The notes under the pieces are model-generated. The model was not told the DNA's origin. It made no database searches and worked only from the letters and a program-made list of their open reading frames with translations. The position numbers and the translations under genes were made by a program. Of a DNA stretch of 64,000 nucleotides, positions 56,681-64,000 are shown piece by piece (position 1 is the first letter of the stretch; each line of letters begins with the position of its first letter). The stretch comes from Cellulophaga baltica (lineage in GTDB: Bacteria > Bacteroidota > Bacteroidia > Flavobacteriales > Flavobacteriaceae), in the NCBI RefSeq assembly GCF_018861125.1, contig NZ_JAHKQN010000015.1, positions 62,001 through 126,000 on the forward strand, read 5' to 3'.

Positions 56681-58078
56681 TTAGTCAAGACTACCAACCA
56701 TATTTTCTGGTTTTACCCATTCGTCATAATCTTCAGCAGAAACATATCCAAGGTTAACAGCTTCTTCTTTTAATGTTGTACCGTTCTTATGAGCTGTGTT
56801 TGCTATTTCTGCAGCTTTATAATAACCAATTTTGGTGTTTAAAGCAGTAACCAGCATTAATGAGTTATTTAGTAATTGTTTTATAACTTCATTATTTGGC
56901 TCAATACCTGCAGCACAATTAACTTCAAAACTTATGCAAGCATCACCAATTAACTCTGCTGATTGCAATATGTTAGCAGCCATCATTGGCTTAAATACGT
57001 TTAATTCATAATGACCTTGTGTGCCACCAACACTAACGGCAACATCATTACCCATAACTTGAGCACAAACCATTGTCATGGCTTCACATTGTGTAGGGTT
57101 AACTTTTCCTGGCATAATAGAACTACCTGGTTCATTTGCAGGAATAATGATTTCACCAATTCCTGAACGAGGACCAGAAGCCATCATTCTAATGTCATTA
57201 GCAATTTTGTTTAGTGAAACAGCTAATTGCTTTAAAGCTCCGTGACTTTCAACAATTGCATCATGCGCAGCTAAAGCTTCAAATTTATTTTCAGCAGTTA
57301 CAAAAGGTAATTCCGTAAATTCTGCAATATATTTTGCAACTAAAACATCATATCCTTTTGGAGTATTTAACCCTGTCCCAACTGCAGTGCCACCCAAGGC
57401 AAGTTCTGCTAAGTGAGCTAAAGTATTATCTAAGGCTTTTAAACCGTGATCTAATTGCGAAACGTAACCAGAAAACTCTTGTCCTAAAGTTAGGGGAGTA
57501 GCATCCATTAAATGCGTACGACCAATTTTTACAACATTTTTAAATTCTACTGATTTTTTATGAAGAGTATCTCTTAATTTTGTTACTCCAGGAATAGTTA
57601 CTTCAACTATTTTCTTGTAAGCAGCAATATGCATCCCAGTTGGGAATGTATCGTTTGATGATTGAGATTTGTTTACATCATCATTTGGTTGAATTGTTTT
57701 TTCACCTTCACCAATTACTTTACCAGCAATTTCATGAGCACGGTTTGCAATAACTTCATTAACGTTCATATTACTCTGTGTACCTGAACCAGTTTGCCAA
57801 ATTACTAAAGGGAATTGATCGTTATGTTTACCAGCTAAAATTTCATCGCAAACTGCTGCAATTAGATCTCTTTTTTCTGTACTTAAAACACCTAACTCTT
57901 CATTAGTATACGCTGCAGCTTTTTTCAAATAAGCAAAACCATAAACGATATCTAATGGCATTGATGCTACAGGTCCAATTTTAAAATTATTTCTAGAGCG
58001 TTGTGTCTGTGCTCCCCAGTACTTGTCTGATGGGACTTCAACATTGCCCATGGTATCTTTTTCTATTCTGAAACTCAT
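56681..58078 (-). CDS. fumC: Fumarate hydratase, class II
   Basis: A 465-aa TCA cycle enzyme interconverting fumarate and malate. [85 protein letters not shown], and the signature [17 protein letters not shown] (catalytic Ser loop) are all intact. Iron-free tetrameric type. A minus-strand TATCTTTG box at 58101-58108 is 22 bases upstream. Aspartate ammonia-lyase is similar but the motifs fit fumarase. Confidence 0.97.
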   Translation of the reverse strand: MSFRIEKDTMGNVEVPSDKYWGAQTQRSRNNFKIGPVASMPLDIVYGFAYLKKAAAYTNEELGVLSTEKRDLIAAVCDEILAGKHNDQFPLVIWQTGSGTQSNMNVNEVIANRAHEIAGKVIGEGEKTIQPNDDVNKSQSSNDTFPTGMHIAAYKKIVEVTIPGVTKLRDTLHKKSVEFKNVVKIGRTHLMDATPLTLGQEFSGYVSQLDHGLKALDNTLAHLAELALGGTAVGTGLNTPKGYDVLVAKYIAEFTELPFVTAENKFEALAAHDAIVESHGALKQLAVSLNKIANDIRMMASGPRSGIGEIIIPANEPGSSIMPGKVNPTQCEAMTMVCAQVMGNDVAVSVGGTQGHYELNVFKPMMAANILQSAELIGDACISFEVNCAAGIEPNNEVIKQLLNNSLMLVTALNTKIGYYKAAEIANTAHKNGTTLKEEAVNLGYVSAEDYDEWVKPENMVGSLD

Positions 58079-58168
58079 AAGTATTATATTTTAAGTTACA
58101 CAAAGATATTGCATTATGCATTTTTTTTTGTTGTCTTTTAATATTTTATAGATTTTTTTTTGTTTTCA

Positions 58169-58201
58169 TTTGTACTATTCATCTTTTTCAAAGTATCTTT
58201 G
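58169..58201 (+). promoter_or_regulatory. Promoter of the 57-aa membrane protein gene
   Basis: TTTG (58169-58172), a 21-nt spacer, then TATCTTTG (58194-58201), close to the full consensus. The ATG at 58222 is 20 bases downstream of the box. Confidence 0.7.
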
Positions 58202-58221
58202 TAATAACAAAATTTATTATC

Positions 58222-58395
58222 ATGTTTGACTTTGACCAATATTTAGGTTTTCTTGCTTTTGGAACTATATTATTAATCGGATTCTGGTTAATGATTTTCT
58301 TATTAACTTTTGTAATCCCTTACTGGGTAGGAGGTTCTATTTTAGAGGTTTTAAAAGAAAAACGTGACGCTAAAAAAGCAAAATTAAAAGAGTAA
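58222..58395 (+). CDS. 57-aa membrane protein of unknown function
   Basis: A short gene with its own consensus-like promoter and its own terminator (58419-58446), so it is an independent transcription unit. The product (MFDFDQYLGFLAF...) has one long hydrophobic region at ~8-38 (LAFGTILLIGFWLMIFLLTF) and ends with charged ILEVLKEKRDAKKAKLKE. It could be a single-pass or hairpin membrane peptide. No family is recognised. It lies between divergent fumC and the converging TonB-type receptor gene. Confidence 0.72.
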   Translation: MFDFDQYLGFLAFGTILLIGFWLMIFLLTFVIPYWVGGSILEVLKEKRDAKKAKLKE

Positions 58396-58418
58396 TCTTT
58401 TTAAATATATAGTAAAAC

Positions 58419-58446
58419 AAAAAAGAAGCCAATTGGCTTCTTTTTT
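58419..58446. terminator. Bidirectional terminator after the 57-aa gene
   Basis: Perfect palindrome AAAAAAGAAGCCAA (58419-58432) with its complement (58433-58446), flanked by T. It also serves the receptor gene ending at 58467. Confidence 0.92.
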
Positions 58447-58466
58447 GTTTTATAGACTTTCATATT

Positions 58467-60938
58467 TTAAAAATCTCCTTCATCATCGTCTCCACCACCT
58501 TGTTGTCTTTCTTTAGATTTGCCTTTTGGTTGGTTAAATCTATACATGAAACCTAATGTAATTTGTCTTTCTCTGTATTGTAATTCAGAATCAGAAGTAA
58601 AAGTGTCTGATTGAGTAAAAGATCTTCTTACAGCAGAATTGAAAACATCTCTAACATTAAAACTAAGTGTACCATTATCTTTAAATACATCTTTACTAAA
58701 AGCTAGTGTTAAGAAGAACATACCCTCACTTTTTGTTTGTGAAGTTTCACTAGGCCCTCTATAAAAAGCATTAGTTTGCCATTCAACTTTTGCAGGTAAA
58801 GTTACTTTAGAACTTAATCTTGAAAACCAACTAACATTTTCAGTACCGTAATCAACATCATTGAAAACTCCTTCAGTTTTAAATTGGTAAATATTTACAC
58901 TACCGTTTAAACGCAACCATTTTGCTGGGCTATATAAAAGACCTGCTTCGGCACCAATACGCTCGTTTGATGATAAGTTTATTGGTATGGTTCTTATTAT
59001 ATCAATACCATCATTAGTTTGTTCTCCAGTTTCTTCTTGTATACGCTCAAATGAGTTAGTTTCTTTTTGATAATATACAGATGATGTGAATGTAATTTTT
59101 TTCCATCTTTTTAAATAACCAACATCAAATGCATTTGCATAGGCAGGGTCTAAATCTGGGTTTCCTTGGAAAACGTTTGTCGTACTTGTTCTAGACGGGA
59201 AAGGGTTAATGTAACGACCTCTTGGTCTATTAATTCTTCTGTTATAACCTACAGATACACTTTCCATATCATCTAGTTCGTAAATGAAGTTTACTGTAGG
59301 GAAAAGTCCTAGGTAATTTTTGTCAAAGTTTAAATCAATGTCATCTCCAAAAGTTTCGGCTAAAGCATCTTCATCATATTCAGATTCTACTTTACCTTTT
59401 AATTGAGTATTTTCAAGTCTTGCACCTAGTAAAAATGAAAAATCTCCAAATTTATTTCCGTATTGAGTGTATAAAGCATTGATGTTTTCGTCGTAAGTAA
59501 ACTTATTAGTTAGTTCTAAGTTAGTTTGAAACTCACCAGTATTTATATTTATAGTGTCTAATTGATAGTCTGATATGCTTTGTTCAAAATTACCACGGTA
59601 ACCCGCTTCAAATTGAGCATCTCCCATTGGTAAAACATAATCTACTTGAAATAAATATTCGTTTTGAGTTTCGTCTTCATAAATATTTTCTTGGGCTATA
59701 ATCTCTGTAGTAGGGAAAGTATTGTTTTCGCTAATTCGTGTTAAGATGTCTTCATAATCATAAGAATATTGAAAATCACCAGTAAGTTTATGACCATCAT
59801 CATCAAAATTGTTTACGTAGTTTAATGAAACTTGAAGGCTTTTGTCATCTTCCTTTTCATCTTGTATACGGAATGTTTCTTTTTCTAATACACCATCATT
59901 AAACATATCACTATCTGTTTCTGTAATATCAGATTCATCTGATAAACGACCAAAGACACTACCTGTAATAGACGATTTTTCAGTAATAAAATACTCCATA
60001 CCTAAATTGGCGTTAAAAGCTTTATCTTCTCTTTCAATATCTCTGTCTTCCGTTACACGATCAAAATCACTTGAAGTATAGGTGTTGTCATAAAAAGCAT
60101 TTCCTGGTGGTTGTCGGAATGTATATCCAAACGTAGTAAAAACATTAAATTTATTAGTTCTAACATTTAAATTAGTACTTACTTGGCTAGAATTAGGGTA
60201 ACCAATAGTAGTATTAACAGAACCGTTAAAACCAAGTGTTTTTTCTTTTTTAAGAACGATGTTAAGAATACCAGCGGTACCTTCGGCATCATAACGGGCA
60301 GAAGGACTTGTAATTACCTCAACTTTTTCAATAGCATCGGCAGGTAATTGGCTTAGTGCATCTGTAGAACCGAAACCTGACATGGCTGATGGTTTACCGT
60401 TTATAAGAATTCTAACATTTTCATTACCTCTTAAGCTAATAGCTCCTTCAACATCAACAGTGACAGATGGAACATTGTTTAATGCGTCACTTATATTAGC
60501 GCCACTATTAGTTAAATCTTTACCAATATTATATATCTTTTTATCTAAACGAACTTCAACAGTAGTTTTCTCTCCAACAAGTTCAATTTCATCTAATTGA
60601 GATACATCAGGAGAAAGTTTTATTGTTCCTAAATTGATAGATTTTGTTAAGTTTTGATTTGCAACTAGGTATGATTTATACCCAATATATTCAATTCTAA
60701 TATTGTATTTACCGGGTTGTGCTTCAACAGCATACTTACCATATTGATCAGTAATGCCTCCGGTTACTTTATTAAGGTTGTCTACACGTTGTAAAACTAA
60801 TGTAGCATATTCTAAAGGTAGGTTAGTCCCTTCTTCTAAAACTGTACCAGAAACTTTTATTTGGCTTGAGTTAGTTGCTTTTTGAGCAAAAATGGTTGTG
60901 GTTGTTAATAATAATAGAATTGGCAGCAGTTTTCTCAT
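58467..60938 (-). CDS. TonB-dependent receptor-type outer membrane beta-barrel protein
   Basis: 823 aa. A signal peptide (LLPILLLLTTTTIFAQ) is followed by a CarboxypepD_reg-like domain (~28-110; VSGTVLEEGTNLPLEYATLVL, GKYNIRIEYIGYKSY), a plug (~125-225; NISDALNNVPSVTVDVEGAISLRGNENVRILINGKP), and a C-terminal beta-barrel of the outer-membrane family 3 type (SVGYNRRINRPRGRYINPFPS). The tail is Gln/Gly/Asp-rich (KERQQGGGDDDEGDF). It probably imports or exports a ligand across the outer membrane with TonB, although no TonB box is obvious; no SusD partner is adjacent. A small exported protein precedes it by 3 bases. Confidence 0.9.
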   Translation of the reverse strand: MRKLLPILLLLTTTTIFAQKATNSSQIKVSGTVLEEGTNLPLEYATLVLQRVDNLNKVTGGITDQYGKYAVEAQPGKYNIRIEYIGYKSYLVANQNLTKSINLGTIKLSPDVSQLDEIELVGEKTTVEVRLDKKIYNIGKDLTNSGANISDALNNVPSVTVDVEGAISLRGNENVRILINGKPSAMSGFGSTDALSQLPADAIEKVEVITSPSARYDAEGTAGILNIVLKKEKTLGFNGSVNTTIGYPNSSQVSTNLNVRTNKFNVFTTFGYTFRQPPGNAFYDNTYTSSDFDRVTEDRDIEREDKAFNANLGMEYFITEKSSITGSVFGRLSDESDITETDSDMFNDGVLEKETFRIQDEKEDDKSLQVSLNYVNNFDDDGHKLTGDFQYSYDYEDILTRISENNTFPTTEIIAQENIYEDETQNEYLFQVDYVLPMGDAQFEAGYRGNFEQSISDYQLDTININTGEFQTNLELTNKFTYDENINALYTQYGNKFGDFSFLLGARLENTQLKGKVESEYDEDALAETFGDDIDLNFDKNYLGLFPTVNFIYELDDMESVSVGYNRRINRPRGRYINPFPSRTSTTNVFQGNPDLDPAYANAFDVGYLKRWKKITFTSSVYYQKETNSFERIQEETGEQTNDGIDIIRTIPINLSSNERIGAEAGLLYSPAKWLRLNGSVNIYQFKTEGVFNDVDYGTENVSWFSRLSSKVTLPAKVEWQTNAFYRGPSETSQTKSEGMFFLTLAFSKDVFKDNGTLSFNVRDVFNSAVRRSFTQSDTFTSDSELQYRERQITLGFMYRFNQPKGKSKERQQGGGDDDEGDF

Positions 60939-60941
60939 AAT

Positions 60942-61412
60942 TTAGTCTTCCTTTTTGTCTTTTTTCTTTTTCTTCTTTTTGGTTTTGAAGCGATCTTTTT
61001 GAAGCTTTTTAAAAGCATCATATTTTTCTTCTGGTAAACTAGTCTTTAACTCCTCATCTTGTTCTTTTTGAATTTTTTCAATTGCTTCTCTAGTTTTCTC
61101 TGGTTCAAGCTTTAAAATTTGTAGTTCAATACGTGCTTGTACACTTTTGATTAATGAAGTTCTAACAATTGCCTCTTCAAAAGGGTTTAAGCCTAAAGAT
61201 TCTGTGATGTTTGGCATCTCTAAGTCAACAATTTGATCAGCCGTAAGAGGGTCTGGTTCTTCAGGTTGAGATGTAGCTTGAGGGATAGAATTTCTTTGAC
61301 TTCCGTATCCTCTGTTACCGTAGCCATTCCCGTAACCGTATTGAGCTTGCAGTTCAGTATAAGTCCCGAACATGATTAAAATCGCAATTAAAAGTTTTGA
61401 GTATGTTTTCAT
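60942..61412 (-). CDS. Small exported protein with Gly/Tyr-rich start and Lys-rich tail
   Basis: 156 aa. A signal peptide (KLLIAILIMFGTYTELQAQ), then a Gly/Tyr/Asn-rich segment (YGYGNGYGNRGYGSQRNS), a helical part (LTADQIVDLEMPNITESLGL, ARIELQILKLEPEKTREAIEKIQKEQ) and a Lys-rich end (KTKKKKKKKDKKED). The helical part resembles short periplasmic chaperone-like sequences, but no family is certain. It is first in an operon with the receptor (3 bases), so a shared envelope role is likely (inference). Confidence 0.78.
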   Translation of the reverse strand: MKTYSKLLIAILIMFGTYTELQAQYGYGNGYGNRGYGSQRNSIPQATSQPEEPDPLTADQIVDLEMPNITESLGLNPFEEAIVRTSLIKSVQARIELQILKLEPEKTREAIEKIQKEQDEELKTSLPEEKYDAFKKLQKDRFKTKKKKKKKDKKED

Positions 61413-61529
61413 AGTTTAGTTAGTTTATAAGATGATTAAAAAAGCCAAAGGTTTAATTAACTAAGGTTAAAGCTTTGTTAAAATAGTTAAGCAATAATTA
61501 ATCCAAAATTAATTTTGTTTTTATAATTG

Positions 61530-61871
61530 CTATAAGATAGTACTAATATCGCTAGGCGGTCTGCCAATTACAGCCTTAGAATTATTAATTACAATAGGTC
61601 TTTCAATTAATTTTGGATGTTCAGTTAATGCTTTTATTACCTCGTTTTCAGATAGTTCTTTTCCTTTAAATTTCTCCTTCCAGATAGGTTCATTTTTACG
61701 AACTAAATCTATTGCCGGAATATTTAAAAGTTTTAAAATAGCTTTCAACTCTTCTTCTGTAGGAACATTATCAAGGTATTTTATAACTTCAAACTCCTTA
61801 CCAGAATCTTCTACAATAGCTAAACCTTGTCGAGATTTTGAACATCTTGGATTATGGTATATTTTAATCAT
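61530..61871 (-). CDS. ArsC/Spx-family arsenate reductase-like protein
   Basis: 113 aa from the chosen Met at 61871 (the frame also has a Met at 61898). IKIYHNPRCSKSRQGLAIVEDSG has the catalytic Cys of the glutaredoxin-coupled arsenate reductase type. KYLDNVPTEEELKAILKLLNIPAIDLVRKNEP and HPKLIERPIVINNSKAVIGRP carry the Arg residues of the family. Whether it reduces arsenate or is a YffB-like homologue is open: no other ars genes are nearby. Confidence 0.88.
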   Translation of the reverse strand: MIKIYHNPRCSKSRQGLAIVEDSGKEFEVIKYLDNVPTEEELKAILKLLNIPAIDLVRKNEPIWKEKFKGKELSENEVIKALTEHPKLIERPIVINNSKAVIGRPPSDISTIL

Positions 61872-61904
61872 AGGTGTATATATTTTATAAAAAAGCAAAA
61901 AGAA

Positions 61905-63003
61905 TTATTCTTCTTCTTTTTGCCCCATCATCATTAAATATGCTTTTAAAAATTTGTTTATATCGCCATCCATAACAGCATCAACATTACCCGTTTCAGT
62001 TGCTGTACGAACATCTTTTACCAGTTTATAAGGGTGCATAACATAATTTCGAATTTGTGATCCCCATTCAATTTTCATTTTAGAAGATTCAATTTCTTGT
62101 CGTGCTTCCATTTTTTTACGCAACTCAATTTCGTATAATTGAGATTTCAACATTTTTAATGCCGTAGCTCTGTTATCATGTTGAGAACGAGAGTCTGAAC
62201 AAGAAATTTGAATACCCGATGGTTTGTGCGTTAATTGAACTTTAGTCTCTACTTTATTCACATTTTGCCCACCAGCACCAGAAGATCTAGCGGTAGTAAT
62301 TTCTATGTCAGCAGGGTTTACATCAATTTCAATACTGTCATCAACCAAAGGGTATACGTATACAGATGCAAATGAGGTATGACGTTTAGCATTACTATCA
62401 AAAGGAGAAATACGTACCAAACGGTGCACGCCATTTTCGCCTTTTAGCCAACCAAAAGAAAATTCACCATCTATTTCTAAGGTTACAGTTTTAATACCTG
62501 CAACATCACCTTCTTGGTAATTAAGTTCTTTTACTTTGTAACCGTTTTTTTCGCTCCACATCATATACATACGCATAAGCATTGCGGCCCAATCACAGCT
62601 CTCAGTACCACCAGCGCCAGCAGTAATTTGAAGTACAGCAGGTAATTCGTCACCTTCTTCAGAAAGCATGTTTTTAAACTCTAGATTTTCAATAACATCT
62701 AAAGCTTTGTTATATTGATTTTCAACTTCTGATTCTGAAACTTCACCTTCTTTTAAAAACTCAATCAATACTTCTAAATCATTTACAAGAGTTTCAGAAG
62801 AATTATAATCATCAACCCACTTTTTTTTAGATTGAATAAATTTCATGTGTTCTTGAGCCTTCTGGGCGTCATCCCAAAAGTCTGGAGCTAAAGTTTTTTC
62901 TTGCTCGTTTTCTATTTCAATAAGTTTCGCATCAACGTCAAAGATACCTCCTTAACGCACCAAGGCGATCTAAAAGACCTTTGTAGTGGTCTGTAGTAAT
63001 CAT
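61905..63003 (-). CDS. prfB: Peptide chain release factor 2, with programmed +1 frameshift
   Basis: The main frame (to 61905) lacks its own start. It is joined to a short upstream frame beginning at the ATG 63003 ([21 protein letters not shown]). The site AGGAGG-TAT-CTT-TGA-C (62937-62952) is the classical RF2 autoregulatory site: the ribosome slips +1 on CTT past the in-frame TGA and continues with Asp. The full product is ~365 aa. [12 protein letters not shown] (stop-codon recognition SPF) and [16 protein letters not shown] (GGQ hydrolysis motif) identify RF2, which terminates at UAA/UGA. A second ATG lies one codon upstream (63006). Confidence 0.95.
62937..62952 (-). promoter_or_regulatory. 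prfB +1 programmed frameshift site
   Basis: Read on the minus strand: AGGAGG (62952-62947), TAT, CTT (62943-62941), TGA (62940-62938), C. A Shine-Dalgarno-like AGGAGG, the CTT slip codon and the UGA followed by C are all present and correctly spaced, as in E. coli prfB. Low RF2 leads to more frameshifting, thus autoregulation. Confidence 0.95.
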
Positions 63004-63069
63004 CATTCTAATATATTTTCAACAAAAATAAGCTTCTTTTTATGGTAAGTTAGTTAATGATAGAAAATT

Positions 63070-63924
63070 TTATTGTTGTTGACTAAGAACTTGAACTGTA
63101 TGGCTAGTTTTATTTTTTCCTAAAGCAAAAACCACACCTTTTAAAGGTGCACAATCTTTATAATCTTTACCGTGGCAAACTTTAATATGGTTGCTATTTG
63201 TAAAAAGATTATTTGTAGGGTCAAAACCTACCCAACCTTTACTGGGTACGTAAGTTTCTGCCCAAGCATGCATTTGTGAATCTCCAAAATATCCGTTGCC
63301 TTGGTGTAAATAGCCAGAAACGTAGCGAGCTGGAATTTTGTTTAACCTTGCTATTGCACAAAATAGATGGGTGAAATCTTGGCAAACACCATGTTTAATT
63401 GTAATAACTTCATCTAAAGTAGAATTTACAGTAGTAGTGTTGGCTTTAAATTTGATATAATTAAAGACCCAACTATTTAAATTTTGTAAATTTTTTAAAA
63501 CGGATAATGACCAATCAAATAAATACAAATTGCGGTCATTATTTTGTAACTGAGTGTAACTTGTAGTTTTTAAAAAAGATTCAAAATCTACTTTAAAATA
63601 CAAACTATTTAAAATATTCATTTCTCGCTCAATCGTTAGTTTTGATTCAATTAGGTCAAGAGCTATTTCTTTTTTTTTAAGGGTAAAGCTTGCATAAAAA
63701 TGAATTTCTTTAAATGCTTTTTTGGGAGTTACACGTATTGAGTTAAAACCATAGCCATTTATAGAAAATTCGTGCGGTATGTTTAACGAATTTTTAAATT
63801 CAACGGCTATTAATTCTTGTGTTTCATTTGTTTCAGGTTGTATTAAGAACTGCCAAAAAGCACTTTTGACCAAACTTTCGTAAGTATTGTTAGTGCAGTA
63901 ATTTATGGTGTATTCTAAATACAT
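63070..63924 (-). CDS. Transglutaminase-like cysteine protease family protein
   Basis: 284 aa, no signal peptide. The N-terminal ~140 residues form the beta-rich bacterial transglutaminase N domain (LEYTINYCTNNTYESLVKSAFW). The C-terminal core has the triad: Cys in HGVCQDFTHLFCAIARLNKIPARYVSGYLH, His in SQMHAWAETYVPSKGWVGFDPTN, and Asp in that FDPTN. Often encoded next to alpha-E and circularly permuted ATP-grasp proteins; the partial frame just upstream may be one. Substrate unknown. Confidence 0.92.
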   Translation of the reverse strand: MYLEYTINYCTNNTYESLVKSAFWQFLIQPETNETQELIAVEFKNSLNIPHEFSINGYGFNSIRVTPKKAFKEIHFYASFTLKKKEIALDLIESKLTIEREMNILNSLYFKVDFESFLKTTSYTQLQNNDRNLYLFDWSLSVLKNLQNLNSWVFNYIKFKANTTTVNSTLDEVITIKHGVCQDFTHLFCAIARLNKIPARYVSGYLHQGNGYFGDSQMHAWAETYVPSKGWVGFDPTNNLFTNSNHIKVCHGKDYKDCAPLKGVVFALGKNKTSHTVQVLSQQQ

Positions 63925-63945
63925 ATTTTGTAAATGATTTCACTT

Positions 63946-64000
63946 TTAATAATTAAAAAATTCCTTTTCCATTTTTAAGCTTATTTGCGACAAATCATCT
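63946..64000 (-). CDS. C-terminal end of an upstream gene (partial)
   Basis: From the window edge an open frame ends ...DDLSQISLKMEKEFFNY with TAA at 63946-63948, 21 bases before the transglutaminase start. The composition is protein-like. It could be the alpha-E domain (DUF403) protein often found there, but 17 residues are too few to tell. Confidence 0.45.
   Translation of the reverse strand, partial: DDLSQISLKMEKEFFNY

Overview
The window looks like ordinary chromosome from a marine-type member of the Flavobacteriaceae (Bacteroidota). It is AT-rich. Upstream regions carry the Bacteroidota promoter pattern (TTG, about 19-22 nt, TAnnTTTG), and recognisable Shine-Dalgarno sequences are mostly absent. 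The content also fits: a menaquinone pathway, a TonB-linked CarboxypepD_reg-like outer membrane receptor, many lipoproteins, LytTR regulators, and a small membrane protein resembling the flavobacterial CAL67264 family. I see no phage, insertion sequence, CRISPR array or tRNA.

Layout. 1-5 kb (minus): an edge-truncated TPR lipoprotein, a 56-aa lipoprotein with a CxxCH motif, a LytTR regulator with a degenerate receiver, a beta-helix lipoprotein, a hotdog thioesterase and a glutamine cyclotransferase. 5-11 kb: the SRP RNA, an SDR enzyme, a transaldolase-like aldolase, a thioredoxin-fold lipoprotein without the CxxC, a YbiT-type ABC-F protein and a fasciclin protein. 11-19 kb: serine dehydratase, DUF3050 and GyrI-like genes, panB, an lspA-like gene, a pseudouridine synthase, and a three-gene membrane/ASPIC-UnbV operon. 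19-23 kb (minus): DUF6702 and YHYH proteins, an EamA transporter and a helical-repeat protein. 23-30 kb: leuA-leuB, pheT and a umuD-umuC operon. 30-34 kb: dnaK, small unknowns, a GNAT and a hydrolase.

34-48 kb is a menaquinone region: a MenI-like thioesterase, menF, menD, DUF2853, a CvfB-like protein, a SPOR-like protein, menA, then a LytTR response regulator and a HisKA_2 kinase, an MBL hydrolase, menC, a CPBP protease and menE. MenB and MenH are not in the window. 48-64 kb: an M24 peptidase, an acyl-CoA carboxylase beta subunit, a Gfo/Idh/MocA oxidoreductase, ettA, an MBL lipoprotein, a GNAT, a coiled-coil membrane protein, fumC, a 57-aa membrane protein, a TonB-type receptor with a small upstream partner, an ArsC-family protein, prfB with its programmed +1 frameshift, and a transglutaminase.

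Three observations stand out. First, the UmuD homologue lacks both residues of the self-cleavage dyad (A60 and I97 at the positions of S60 and K97), and its promoter and start codon lie inside a perfect 13-bp inverted repeat. Second, four genes share exactly TAnnTTTG-N4-ATG, which implies leaderless mRNAs; the SRP RNA promoter calibrates this spacing. Third, several proteins keep their fold but lack catalytic residues: a receiver without Asp, a thioredoxin fold without Cys, and an ABC-F protein without the second P-loop.
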